DNA of 34,114 nt from PNAI01 sp964575715 (GTDB taxonomy: Bacteria > Pseudomonadota > Alphaproteobacteria > Rhizobiales > Xanthobacteraceae), in NCBI GenBank assembly GCA_964575715.1, contig CAZNSG010000008.1, positions 1 through 34,114 of the forward strand, written 5' to 3'. A model generated the notes under the pieces. That model did not search any database, had not been told where the DNA came from, and saw only the letters and a list, made by a program, of their open reading frames with translations. This document shows positions 15,680-24,122 of this stretch, piece after piece. Each line of letters starts with the position of its first letter. Within the stretch, counting starts at the first letter, position 1. The position numbers and the translations under genes are program-made.

Positions 15680-17932
15680 CTATTCCGCGGCTTTCTGCAA
15701 GGCAAACTCGGCTACGCTTGCAACAGGCTCATTCGTAAAACGCAGACGCACCCAGGCTCCGCTCTCGCCCGGGAGCAGTTCGGCCGCGTCGTGCAGCTCG
15801 ATGCGGCCGCCGTGTTCTTCCAGAATCCGGCTGACGATCGCCAGACCCAGACCCGTACCCTTCTCTCGCGTCGTGACATAGGGCTCGAGCAGCCGGTTGC
15901 GGTTCTCCGGTGGCAGCCCGATGCCATTGTCGACCACATCGATGATGATGAAATCGTTATCCTGCCGCGCGGCGGTGACGCGGATACGGCCTTGGCGACT
16001 CTTGCCATTCGGTGCGGCCGTGATCGCCTCGCTAGCATTCTTGATGATGTTGGTGAGCGCCTGTGAGATCAGGCGGCGGTCGAAGCGCGCCAGCATCGGG
16101 TCCTCGGCAATATTGATGTCGATGTCAATATCGGAATTGCCGACCCGCATCAGAAAAACCACCTGGCGCACGGTATCGGCCACGTCCTCGGCCGCAATCA
16201 CCGGCTTTGGCATGCGAGCGAATTTGGAAAACTCGTCGACCATGCGTTTAATATCGTCGACTTGCCTTATGATTGTGTCGGTGCATTGCTCGAACACCGC
16301 GCGGTCTTCCGTAATGACGCTGCCATACTTGCGCCGCAACCGCTCGGCGGAAAGCTGAATTGGCGTGAGCGGGTTCTTGATTTCGTGGGCGATGCGGCGT
16401 GCGATATCGGCCCAGGCCGAGGTACGCTGCGCCGCCACGAGATCGGTGATATCGTCGAGCGTGACCACGTAGCCATGTTCCGGATTCTCCGATTGCTCGG
16501 TGGCCACGCGCACCGACAAGTTGCGCTCGTGGCCTTGACGGTTCAACGCGATCTGGCTTTGGATCAAACGCTGTGCGCTGGTTTGCGCGTCGGCAATGAC
16601 CGCGGCGAGCTCCGGCACGATCTCGACCAGATACTTGCCGATCGCGTCGCTTTCCGATTGTCCGATCAGCTGCTGCGCCGACCGGTTGAGAATATTAATA
16701 CGGCCTTCCGCATTGATGCCTATCACTCCCGCGCTCGCCCCCGCCAGCACGGCTTCGGTAAATTGCCGTCGCTGGTCAATGAGATCGCGCGCGCGCACGA
16801 TAGCTTCATGCTGCGTGCGCAGCTCTTGCGTCATCTTGTTGAATGTCTCGCCGAGTTTGGCGAGATCGCCTTCCGAGCGCCGCACCGGCACCTGGACGTG
16901 CAGGTTGCCGGTCGACACCATGTTGGCGGCACCGATCAGGCGTCGGATCGGCGCAACGAGAAGGTTGGCGAAATTGAATCCGAACCACGCCGCCGCCAGC
17001 AAAACAGTAAGCGCGATGACCGTGTACATCAGCGCAAAGGCAAGCTTCAAACCGGAGCGGCTCGTCTCAAGTTTGTTGAAATCGCGGGCGACAACTTCTG
17101 TCTGTCGCAAATTCTCGACCGTCCGTGCATCAAGCGCTCCAATGACATAAAGGTATGTATTGTCGTATCCACGCAGCTTGATGATGGCGCCAACCGAATG
17201 AACTTCGAGCAGGGGGCCGATCTGCGGCTCGGCATCATTGATGTTCGCAAGCCCCGCGGCCGACGGTAGCAAGATTTTTTGCTCATCGCTGAAATCGGAC
17301 TGCACAATCGCCGAGCCATCGCCATTGACCAGCAGCGCACCTGCCAAACCGCGAATATTCGCCTGCGCAGTCAGAAATTCCTTAAATCGTTCGCGATTCT
17401 GATCAAACAGCGGCTTGTTGCGCCCCACGTCGAATGCCATGGCCGTGACGTTGCGGCCGACCATATCCAAGTGCTCGTTCAAATAGGCATTCGCCAGCAT
17501 CACCGAATTGCTGATCGCAGCGTTGGTGCGCGCGGAAATTTGCTGGTCGATACCGCGGTCAATCGTCACGTTCGCAACCACTGCGACCAGAATCGCCGGT
17601 GCTGCCGCGATCACAGAGAACAGGCCAACGACGCGCACATGTAAGCGAGCGGCCGCTTGCCCGCGCCTTCGGGCTTGCACCAAAAGCCACACCTCGCGTG
17701 CAATCACCCCGAGCAGGATGAAAACCGTAAGCGCGTTGAACAGCAGCAGGGAAACGACGATCTCGTGGGTCGGCACGATGGGCGTGAGGTCGGAGAGCAC
17801 GATGAAAGTGACAAGCGCCGACAGCAGCGCGGCGCCCACCGAGATTGGCCCCACCACGCCCCGCGCGGTCCTATTCGCCGGCTCGGCGAAAATGGTGTTA
17901 TCGGCGATTGCGGCTTGCTCGACGCTGGTCAT
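15680..17932 (-). CDS. ntrY: Sensor histidine kinase NtrY
   Basis: 750 residues from ATG 17932. The plan is three N-terminal membrane segments (about 32-52, 57-80, 100-123), a periplasmic sensor region (about 124-295), a fourth segment (about 297-325), HAMP (about 326-380), PAS (about 390-500), HisKA with His516 (RIAHEIKNPLTPIQLSAERL), and the ATPase with N box NIIKNASEAI, DNGIGLPPE and GTGLGLAI. NtrY is the membrane partner of NtrX and is linked to nitrogen, redox and envelope responses in alphaproteobacteria. Length and domain order are complete. The start has no strong ribosome binding site. A 208-base gap with inverted repeats separates it from ntrC, so it likely has its own promoter. Confidence 0.96.
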   Translation of the reverse strand: MTSVEQAAIADNTIFAEPANRTARGVVGPISVGAALLSALVTFIVLSDLTPIVPTHEIVVSLLLFNALTVFILLGVIAREVWLLVQARRRGQAAARLHVRVVGLFSVIAAAPAILVAVVANVTIDRGIDQQISARTNAAISNSVMLANAYLNEHLDMVGRNVTAMAFDVGRNKPLFDQNRERFKEFLTAQANIRGLAGALLVNGDGSAIVQSDFSDEQKILLPSAAGLANINDAEPQIGPLLEVHSVGAIIKLRGYDNTYLYVIGALDARTVENLRQTEVVARDFNKLETSRSGLKLAFALMYTVIALTVLLAAAWFGFNFANLLVAPIRRLIGAANMVSTGNLHVQVPVRRSEGDLAKLGETFNKMTQELRTQHEAIVRARDLIDQRRQFTEAVLAGASAGVIGINAEGRINILNRSAQQLIGQSESDAIGKYLVEIVPELAAVIADAQTSAQRLIQSQIALNRQGHERNLSVRVATEQSENPEHGYVVTLDDITDLVAAQRTSAWADIARRIAHEIKNPLTPIQLSAERLRRKYGSVITEDRAVFEQCTDTIIRQVDDIKRMVDEFSKFARMPKPVIAAEDVADTVRQVVFLMRVGNSDIDIDINIAEDPMLARFDRRLISQALTNIIKNASEAITAAPNGKSRQGRIRVTAARQDNDFIIIDVVDNGIGLPPENRNRLLEPYVTTREKGTGLGLAIVSRILEEHGGRIELHDAAELLPGESGAWVRLRFTNEPVASVAEFALQKAAE

Positions 17933-18020
17933 AGGATTTTCAATGGCAACGGCAATGGTGCAGGCGAAGAATGCCCGCAGTGAGTCACATTAGCCCCATG
18001 GTGCGCCGCACTGATGCCTT

Positions 18021-18050
18021 TATACAACAATGTTGCCAAATCGCAACATT
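18021..18050 (-). promoter_or_regulatory. Inverted-repeat operator and possible sigma-54-like promoter upstream of ntrYX
   Basis: Two overlapping palindromes are visible: CAACA-A-TGTTG (18025-18035) and AATGTTGC-CAAATC-GCAACATT (18029-18050). On the minus strand the same bases read TGGCAACATTGTTGTA, which lines up with the sigma-54 pattern TGGCACG-N4-TTGCA at correct spacing, but with three mismatches including the C of the -12 element. The site is about 90 bases before the ntrY start. Half sites are shared with the region upstream of dusB. Confidence 0.4.
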
Positions 18051-18140
18051 TAATGTGCGCATCATTAATTGCGCCATGATGTAAATCACAAAGAAGCCGC
18101 GATAAATGCCTTCAGGAACTCATGATCAGGAAAATATCCG

Positions 18141-19592
18141 CTAATCGCTTGTGCGGATAATTTGAATATCCAGGTCCCGTATCTTCTTGCGTAGTGTGTT
18201 GCGGTTCAAGCCCAAGAGATCGGCGGCACGAATTTGATTTCCACGGGTCACAGCAAGAGCTGCCGTCAGCAGCGGCGTTTCGATCTCGCGCAAAATCCGT
18301 TGATAAAGTCCCGGCGGCGGCAAGTCGGTCCCAAAGCTGGCAAAGTAGCGTGCGAGGTTGCGCTCGACCGCAACCGCCAGGTTCTCCTCCGCCGTCACCT
18401 TCTCCGCCGGCATCCTCTCCGCAGTCGTGTTGGGCTGGGTCAATTCCGCTTCGACGACGGCCGCAGAGATCACCTCCTGGGGATAGAGCGCGGCGAGCCG
18501 TCGCGCCAGGTTCTCCAATTCGCGCACGTTTCCCGGCCAGCGATAGTGCTTGAGTTGGTCGAGCGCCGCCTGGTCGATTTGCTTGGTCGGCAACCCCTCG
18601 CGCGCGATCTGAGCAAAAAAGTGACGAATGAGGTCGGGAATATCTTCGATGCGTTCGCGCAACGGCGGCAACCGCAATGGCACCACATTGAGCCGGAAGA
18701 AAAGGTCTTCGCGGAACAGTCCCTGCTGGATCAGAATGCGCAGGTCCTTATTTGACGCGGCGATGATGCGCACGTCGGCCTTGATCGGCGTGCGGCCCCC
18801 GACCGTCGTGTATTCGCCCTGCTGCAACACGCGCAGCAAACGGGTCTGCGCCTCCATCGGCATGTCGCCGATCTCGTCGAGAAACAGTGTGCCGCCCTCC
18901 GCCTGTTCGAAGCGGCCGGGATTTCGCGCGTTCGCGCCCGTAAAGGCGCCTTTCTCGTGGCCGAATAATTCGGACTCGATCAGATCGCGCGGGATCGCCG
19001 CCATGTTAATAGCCACGAATTGTCCGCTGCGGCGTTTGCCGTAATCGTGCAACGCGCGCGCGACCAGTTCCTTGCCGGTGCCCGACTCGCCCGAGATCAT
19101 CACCGTGAGATCGGTCTGCATCAGGCGCGCAACCAGCCGATAGATTTCTTGCATCGCCGGAGAGCGTCCGATCAGGGGAATGGATTCGATATCTTCGGGC
19201 TTATGGGCCGCGCGCGGGCGCTCTTTCGGCTCCGCCAGCGCACGGCCGACAATAGAGATCAGCTCCTTTAAGTCGAACGGTTTGGGCAGGTACTCATAAG
19301 CGCCGCGTTCGGAGGCGCGGATCGCCGTGAGAAACGTGTTCTGCGCGCTCATGACGAGCACCGGCAGATTTGGGCGCAACTTTTTGATCCGCGGCAGCAG
19401 GTCGAAGGCGTTTTCGTCCGGCATCACCACATCGGTGATGACCAGATCGCCGTCGCCCTGGCTGATCCAGCGCCACAGCGTGGCGGCGTTGCTGGTGGAT
19501 CGCACTTCGTAACCGGCGCGCGAGAGCGCCTGGTTGAGTACGGTTCGTATGGCTGCGTCGTCGTCGGCGACCAGAATGCTTCCCGCGGGCAT
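18141..19592 (-). CDS. ntrC: Nitrogen regulation protein NtrC (sigma-54 activator)
   Basis: 483 residues. The receiver domain has Asp54 (DLVITDVVMP) and Lys104 (YLPKPFD). The AAA+ domain has Walker A GESGTGKE (168-175), an intact GAFTGA (215-220) and Walker B GGTLFLDEIGDMP. The C terminus is a Fis-type DNA-binding helix-turn-helix (NQIRAADLLGLNRNTLRKKI). It activates sigma-54 promoters of nitrogen-scavenging genes when phosphorylated by NtrB. It starts 18 bases after ntrB and is the third gene of dusB-ntrB-ntrC. Length is normal. Confidence 0.97.
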   Translation of the reverse strand: MPAGSILVADDDAAIRTVLNQALSRAGYEVRSTSNAATLWRWISQGDGDLVITDVVMPDENAFDLLPRIKKLRPNLPVLVMSAQNTFLTAIRASERGAYEYLPKPFDLKELISIVGRALAEPKERPRAAHKPEDIESIPLIGRSPAMQEIYRLVARLMQTDLTVMISGESGTGKELVARALHDYGKRRSGQFVAINMAAIPRDLIESELFGHEKGAFTGANARNPGRFEQAEGGTLFLDEIGDMPMEAQTRLLRVLQQGEYTTVGGRTPIKADVRIIAASNKDLRILIQQGLFREDLFFRLNVVPLRLPPLRERIEDIPDLIRHFFAQIAREGLPTKQIDQAALDQLKHYRWPGNVRELENLARRLAALYPQEVISAAVVEAELTQPNTTAERMPAEKVTAEENLAVAVERNLARYFASFGTDLPPPGLYQRILREIETPLLTAALAVTRGNQIRAADLLGLNRNTLRKKIRDLDIQIIRTSD

Positions 19593-19610
19593 GGAGTCCT
19601 CTTGGATCCT

Positions 19611-20741
19611 TTAGGCGGGTGCCGGCCAGGCGCCGTCACCGGTGAACATGGGCATCAGCACACGAAAGACCGTGTGCCGCGGTTGCGACTCACACTCGAT
19701 GATCCCGCCGTGATCGCCGACTATTTTTGCCACCAGGGCCAGGCCCAGGCCGCTGCCGGTCGGCTTTGTCGTTACGAACGGATCGAACAGATGGGGCATC
19801 AGGTCCTCGGATACGCCCGGTCCATTGTCCTTGATGCAGAATTCGAGCGGCAGCGACACGCGTGTCTTGCTGCCCGGCAATAACAACCTCACGCCGGGCC
19901 GAAACGCAGTCGTGATGTGGATTTCCCCATCGCTCACACCCTCCCCGATCGCTTCGGCGGCGTTCTTGACGAGATTGAGGAACACCTGCACGAGTTGATC
20001 ACGATTTGCGAACACCGGCGGCAGCGAGGGATCGAATTCCTCGACGAATTTGAAATGCCGCGCAAAGCCCGTTTGCGCCAGCCGTTTGACGTGATCGAGC
20101 ACGGCGTGAATATTGACCGGCGCGCGCTCGACCGGCCGTTCGTCGGAAAACACCTCCATGCGATCGACAAGCTTCACGATCCGGTCGGCCTCATCGCAAA
20201 TCAGCCGCGTTAGCGTGCGGTCATCGTCGTTGGCGGATTGTTCCAGTAACTGAGCGGCACCCCGAATTCCGGAGAGCGGATTCTTGATCTCATGCGCGAG
20301 CATGGCGGCAAGCGCAATTACCGAGCGCGCGGCACCGCGATGGGTGAGCTGGCGGTTCATCTTGTCGGCAATGGTGCGCTCCTGCAGCATCACGACCACC
20401 TGATCGGGCTGCTCCGGCAGTGGGGCGACATAAAGATCGACCAACCGCTCGCCGGGATTGCGCGGTGTCGACAGATCAACCTTATATTCGTTCACCGCCG
20501 CCCCGCGCGAGCGCACTTGATCGACGAGGGCGAGCAGCGGACTGCCGAACGGCACCAGATCCTTGAGTTCATAGCGGCGCAACAGCAGCGCCGAGACTTC
20601 AAAAAATGTTTCGGCTGCGACATTGGCATCGGCGATCTTGCCGTCCGCCCCCACCATGATGACCGGCAACGGTAATGCGTTGAGCACCGAACTGGCGTTA
20701 CCGGGCGAGGCTTTGTTGATGTGCGCAACTGTGGTGCTCAT
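19611..20741 (-). CDS. ntrB: Nitrogen regulation sensor kinase NtrB
   Basis: 376 residues from ATG 20741, whose ATGA overlaps the dusB stop. An ATG at 20756 would add five residues. It is cytoplasmic, with no membrane segment. The N-terminal PAS domain (about 17-120) leads to HisKA with His150 (MLAHEIKNPLSGIRGAAQLL). The ATPase has N box NLVKNAAEAI, DNGPGV and GSGLGLALV. NtrB phosphorylates or dephosphorylates NtrC according to PII signalling, which reports glutamine and 2-oxoglutarate. The nifR3(dusB)-ntrB-ntrC operon is the usual arrangement in Rhizobiales. Confidence 0.97.
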   Translation of the reverse strand: MSTTVAHINKASPGNASSVLNALPLPVIMVGADGKIADANVAAETFFEVSALLLRRYELKDLVPFGSPLLALVDQVRSRGAAVNEYKVDLSTPRNPGERLVDLYVAPLPEQPDQVVVMLQERTIADKMNRQLTHRGAARSVIALAAMLAHEIKNPLSGIRGAAQLLEQSANDDDRTLTRLICDEADRIVKLVDRMEVFSDERPVERAPVNIHAVLDHVKRLAQTGFARHFKFVEEFDPSLPPVFANRDQLVQVFLNLVKNAAEAIGEGVSDGEIHITTAFRPGVRLLLPGSKTRVSLPLEFCIKDNGPGVSEDLMPHLFDPFVTTKPTGSGLGLALVAKIVGDHGGIIECESQPRHTVFRVLMPMFTGDGAWPAPA

Positions 20742-21775
20742 ACGGCAGTTCCACATGCGAATACGTCATAAGCTTGCTTGAGCCGCGCGCGCGTGTCGGT
20801 AGGATTCTCGGAGGTCAGCACGGCGCCACGCCAGCGCTTGAGCAACTCGAGCGCAACGCCCGCGGTCGCTGCCGCCGCATCGAGCGCCCAGCCGAGGTGC
20901 TTGCGCGCATGCCGCAAGCCGATGCGCAGCCCGTGATGCGCCAGCATTTCTTCGTAGAGCGTGGTGATGAGCGCCAGCTGCTCGGAAAGCGGCGGCGGGG
21001 TTTGGCGAACCCCGGTCGCAAGATAGTGCGCGAATTGACCCGGCAGCCACGGCCGCCCCTGCGCCGCCCGGCCGACCATAATCGCGTCCGCGCCAGAGGC
21101 TGCAAGCGCCGTGTCGATAGCATCGAACGTTTGAATGTCGCCATTGACCACCAGTGGGATGGTGATGGCATCGCGCACGGCACGGATCGCCGCCCAATCG
21201 GCGTGCCCGGTATAGAACTGGCAACGCGTTCGGCCATGCACCGTAATCATGCGAATGCCGGCGGCTTGCGCGCGGCGCGCCAATTCCGGCGCATTGATGC
21301 TGGACGCATCCCATCCGAGCCGCATCTTCAACGTCACCGGCAGCGCGACCGCGCCCACCGTGGCTTCGATCAGCGCAAGCGCGTGATCGAGATCGCGCAT
21401 GAGCGCCGAGCCCGACTGCTTGTTGGCGACATGCTTGGCCGGGCATCCCATGTTGATGTCGATGACGGCCGCGCCTGCGGCTTCCGCGATCCGCGCGCCT
21501 TCCGCCATCCAGCGCGGCTCGCAGCCGGCGAGCTGCACCACATGGATGCCGCTGCCCTGTCCCTCGCTCCGCAACAGTGCATCGCGGCAGCCTTCCACCA
21601 GGGCGTCGCTCGCGGTCATTTCTGACACTACAAGGCCGGCACCGAGCCGTTCCACCAGCCGGCGGAATGGCGCATCGGTAACCCCGGACATGGGTGCAAG
21701 GATTACCCGGTTCGGCACCGGCACATTGCCAATGCAAAAAGGGAGGTTCTGGCTGGTCGTAATAGCGATGCTCAC
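20738..21775 (-). CDS. dusB: tRNA-dihydrouridine synthase (NifR3/DusB)
   Basis: 345 residues from GTG 21775, with GTAGG seven bases upstream. This FMN- and NADPH-dependent enzyme reduces uridines in tRNA D loops. The TIM barrel signatures are LAPMSGVTDAPFRRLVERLG, the catalytic Cys111 in NMGCPAKHVANKQSGSALMR, TVHGRTRCQFY, NGDI and MVGRAAQGRPWL. The C-terminal helical tRNA-binding domain follows. It leads the ntrBC operon and is coupled to ntrB by an ATGA overlap, so nitrogen-status control may be tied to expression of this tRNA-modifying enzyme. Confidence 0.96.
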   Translation of the reverse strand: MSIAITTSQNLPFCIGNVPVPNRVILAPMSGVTDAPFRRLVERLGAGLVVSEMTASDALVEGCRDALLRSEGQGSGIHVVQLAGCEPRWMAEGARIAEAAGAAVIDINMGCPAKHVANKQSGSALMRDLDHALALIEATVGAVALPVTLKMRLGWDASSINAPELARRAQAAGIRMITVHGRTRCQFYTGHADWAAIRAVRDAITIPLVVNGDIQTFDAIDTALAASGADAIMVGRAAQGRPWLPGQFAHYLATGVRQTPPPLSEQLALITTLYEEMLAHHGLRIGLRHARKHLGWALDAAAATAGVALELLKRWRGAVLTSENPTDTRARLKQAYDVFACGTAV

Positions 21776-21813
21776 AATTTGCCTACAATTTAGGCCTTAT
21801 AAAAACTGCACAT

Positions 21814-21841
21814 AGTTTAATCAGATACCGAATATATGCAA
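21814..21841 (-). promoter_or_regulatory. Possible sigma-70-type promoter of dusB-ntrBC
   Basis: On the minus strand TTGCAT (21841-21836) is followed after 16 bases by TAAACT (21819-21814). The start point would lie about 30 bases before the GTG. The -35 element overlaps the edge of the palindrome at 21839-21861, so a protein bound there would affect it. Motif match by eye only. Confidence 0.3.
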
Positions 21842-21869
21842 GTGTTGCATTGCAACATTTGACGTCAAA
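21839..21869. promoter_or_regulatory. Two adjacent palindromes in the dusB-ispDF divergent region
   Basis: Bases 21839-21861 form a 23-base palindrome with a single mismatched pair. Its core is TGTTGCATTGCAACA, and it is flanked by CAA on the left and TTG on the right. It overlaps by four bases a perfect 12-base palindrome, TTTGACGTCAAA (21858-21869). The half sites CAA...TTG and TGTTGC/GCAACA recur upstream of ntrY. The position between two divergent genes suits an operator controlling dusB-ntrBC, ispDF or both. The protein that binds it is unknown; NtrX and NtrC are candidates only. Confidence 0.45.
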
Positions 21870-21944
21870 ATACATTTCCGTTTGCGGCCTCGTCCGGAAG
21901 CGCTAATGCGTTATCCGATCACGGTATTTAGACAGGATCGGCGA

Positions 21945-23120
21945 ATGGCTCTGACGGTCGCGGCAGTGGTGGTAGCAGCCGGGCGCGGACTTCGCGCCGG
22001 GGGTGGATTGCCCAAACAATACCGCTCCATCGGCGGCGAGCCGGTGATCCGCGCGAGCCTTGCGCTGATGGCTTGGCATGGCGAGGTCGGCTCCGTCCTT
22101 CCGGTCATTCACCCCGACGATGCCACTGCCTTTGCCGAGGCCAGCAAAGGCCTAAAACTCCTCCCCCCGGTTTTTGGCGGCGCTACGCGGCAAGCTTCCG
22201 TGCGCGCCGGTCTTGAAGCGCTCAGTTCACACCCGCCGGGTATCGTTCTTGTGCACGATGCCGCCCGGCCGTTTTGTTCGGCAGCGCTGGTCTCGCGCGC
22301 GATCGCTGCCTGCACCGAGACCGGCGCTGCCATTCCTACGCTGGAAGTGAGCGATACGATCAAGAGCGTGGACGATCGGGGTTATGTCACCGGCACGCTC
22401 GATCGCGCGCGCCTGCGCCGCGTTCAGACGCCGCAGGTGTTTTCCTATTCTGCCCTGCTCGATGCGCATCACCGCGCCGCGAAGGCCAACCGCGAAGATT
22501 TTCCCGACGATGCCGCGCTCGCCGAATGGGCGGGGCTCAAAGTCGCGGTCTTCGCCGGCGAGCCGGGAAATACCAAGCTCACGACCGATGACGATTTCGC
22601 CCGTGCCCAAGCGCGGCGCACCGCGAGCCTTGCCGACCTTCGCGTCGGCAATGGCTTTGACGTGCATGCCTTCGGCGACGGCGACCATGTTATGCTGGGC
22701 GGCGTCCGCATCTCGCACCGGCGCGGGCTTGCCGGCCATTCCGATGCCGATGTCGCAATTCACGCGATTGTCGACGCCATCCTTGGCGCGCTTTGCGATG
22801 GCGACATCGGCGCGCATTTTCCCCCCAGCGATCCGCGCTGGCGCAGTGCTGCATCCGACCAGTTTCTCGCTTTCGCTGCCGAGCGCGTGCGCGCGCGCGG
22901 CGGCCGCATCGCGCATCTCGATCTCACCATTGTGTGCGAAGCCCCGCGTATCGACGTGCACCGCGACTCCATCCGCCAGCGTATTGCGGCGATCGCCGAT
23001 ATCGCGGTGGAGCGGGTTGCGGTCAAGGCCACCACCAGCGAAAAACTTGGGTTCACCGGCCGCGGCGAAGGCATCGCGGCCATGGCCACCGCAACAGTGC
23101 GGCTGCCCTGGACATGGTGA
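21945..23120 (+). CDS. ispDF: Bifunctional IspD/IspF (MEP pathway of isoprenoid synthesis)
   Basis: 391 residues from ATG 21945, with AGGA at 21934-21937. ATG 21906, with a good GGAAG, would add 13 residues. The N-terminal IspD part transfers CMP to methylerythritol phosphate: VVVAAGRGLRAGGGLPKQY (8-26), then VLVHDAARPF and LRRVQTPQVFSY. The C-terminal IspF part (from about residue 230) makes the 2,4-cyclodiphosphate: GNGFDVHAF with metal ligands Asp239 and His241, HSDADVAIHAIVDAILGAL, DIGAHFPPSD and KATTSEKLGFTGRGEGI. The fusion is typical of alphaproteobacteria. Its end overlaps the cinA start by seven bases. Confidence 0.96.
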   Translation: MALTVAAVVVAAGRGLRAGGGLPKQYRSIGGEPVIRASLALMAWHGEVGSVLPVIHPDDATAFAEASKGLKLLPPVFGGATRQASVRAGLEALSSHPPGIVLVHDAARPFCSAALVSRAIAACTETGAAIPTLEVSDTIKSVDDRGYVTGTLDRARLRRVQTPQVFSYSALLDAHHRAAKANREDFPDDAALAEWAGLKVAVFAGEPGNTKLTTDDDFARAQARRTASLADLRVGNGFDVHAFGDGDHVMLGGVRISHRRGLAGHSDADVAIHAIVDAILGALCDGDIGAHFPPSDPRWRSAASDQFLAFAAERVRARGGRIAHLDLTIVCEAPRIDVHRDSIRQRIAAIADIAVERVAVKATTSEKLGFTGRGEGIAAMATATVRLPWTW

Positions 23121-23650
23121 CGCCGAATAAACGCATGATCGCGGCTGCGCGCGCACTACTCGCGCTCTTCCGCGCGCGCAAGCTCACACTCGCCACAGCG
23201 GAATCCTGCACCGGCGGTTTGCTCGCCGCGGCTCTGACCGAAATCCCCGGCAGTTCAGATGTGGTGGACCGCGGCTTTGTGACCTATTCCAACATTTCGA
23301 AGCAGCAAATGCTCGGCGTTCCCGTGCGCACGCTTGAAAAGCATGGCGTCGTCAGCCGAGAGACGGCGCTGGCCATGGCCAAGGGCGCCCTTGCCCACGC
23401 CCCCGCCGATATCGTAGCGGCGATCACTGGCATCGCCGGTCCCGGCGGCGGCTCAATACAAAAGCCCGTGGGCCTTGTGCACATTGCCGCCGCCACGCAC
23501 CGCGGACGCAGCATTCATCGCGCTTGCAAATTCGGCGACATCGGCCGCGGCAAAGTGCGGGAAAAATCGGTGCTGCAAGCCTTGGCGATGCTGAGTGAGC
23601 TTGCTAAAAAAGAAACACCGAAGAAAAAGCTGCGAAAACCAAATAAATAA
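23114..23650 (+). CDS. cinA: CinA C-terminal domain protein (PncC-type nicotinamide-nucleotide amidase)
   Basis: 178 residues from ATG 23114 inside the ispDF end; GTG 23117 is also possible. The CinA C-terminal core is complete: LATAESCTGGLLAAALTEIP, VDRGFVTYSNISKQQMLGV, VSRETALAMAKGAL, and AAITGIAGPGGGSIQKPVGL. Proteins of this group deamidate nicotinamide mononucleotide in NAD recycling. The N-terminal MoaB-like half of full-length CinA is absent, as in the PncC form. The C terminus is a Lys-rich tail (KKETPKKKLRKPNK). It converges on the coq10-like gene with a two-base gap. Confidence 0.9.
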   Translation: MVTPNKRMIAAARALLALFRARKLTLATAESCTGGLLAAALTEIPGSSDVVDRGFVTYSNISKQQMLGVPVRTLEKHGVVSRETALAMAKGALAHAPADIVAAITGIAGPGGGSIQKPVGLVHIAAATHRGRSIHRACKFGDIGRGKVREKSVLQALAMLSELAKKETPKKKLRKPNK

Positions 23651-23652
23651 CC

Positions 23653-24114
23653 TCAGCCCGTCTTACGCGCGTAAATTTCGTCGGCGCGGCGTTCAAACGC
23701 GGCGGCGAAGCGGCGAAAGGCGGCATCGAACATCGCGCCCATGAGCAGCCCGAGCACGCGGCTCTTGAATTCATAAGTAATATGAAACTCAACCTCGCAG
23801 GCGCGCTCGCCGGCGGGGCGGAACGTCCAGCGGTTTTCCATGTGGCTGAACGGGCCGTCGAGATATTCAACCAGAATCTGAAGCTCTGGCCTCTCCAATG
23901 TGACTTTGCTGCGGAATGTCTCGCGGATAAGCTTGTAGGCGACCGTCATGTCGGCAACGATAATCTCATTGCCGTCAGGAGACACGTTGCGGCCACGAAC
24001 CTTGAGCGCGCTGCAAAGCGGCACGAACTCCGGATAACGCTCGACATCGGCTACGAGATCGAACATTGCGTCCGCGGCATGGCGCACCCGCCGCTTGGTT
24101 GAGAATTGCGGCAT
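23653..24114 (-). CDS. COQ10/RatA-like START-domain protein (SRPBCC superfamily)
   Basis: 153 residues. The sequence MPQFSTKRRVRHAADAMFDL, VADVERYPEFVPLCSALKV and the C-terminal AFERRADEIY are the marks of the polyketide-cyclase/COQ10 family, which has a hydrophobic ligand cavity. In alphaproteobacteria this gene regularly follows lipA, and a coenzyme Q-binding or respiratory-chain support role is most likely. The E. coli homologue RatA was described as a ribosome-association toxin. No antitoxin-like partner is next to this gene, so I do not call a toxin system. It is eight bases after lipA and surely cotranscribed. Confidence 0.88.
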   Translation of the reverse strand: MPQFSTKRRVRHAADAMFDLVADVERYPEFVPLCSALKVRGRNVSPDGNEIIVADMTVAYKLIRETFRSKVTLERPELQILVEYLDGPFSHMENRWTFRPAGERACEVEFHITYEFKSRVLGLLMGAMFDAAFRRFAAAFERRADEIYARKTG

Positions 24115-24122
24115 GACGAGCG

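Noticed and set aside
16262..17269. Long plus-strand open frame (335 codons) opposite ntrY
   Set aside because: Antisense shadow of the NtrY kinase; His/Arg/Gln-rich composition and no recognisable motif.
23653..24114. RatA-type toxin of a toxin-antitoxin system
   Set aside because: No antitoxin-like partner is adjacent, and the conserved place after lipA fits the COQ10-like role better.
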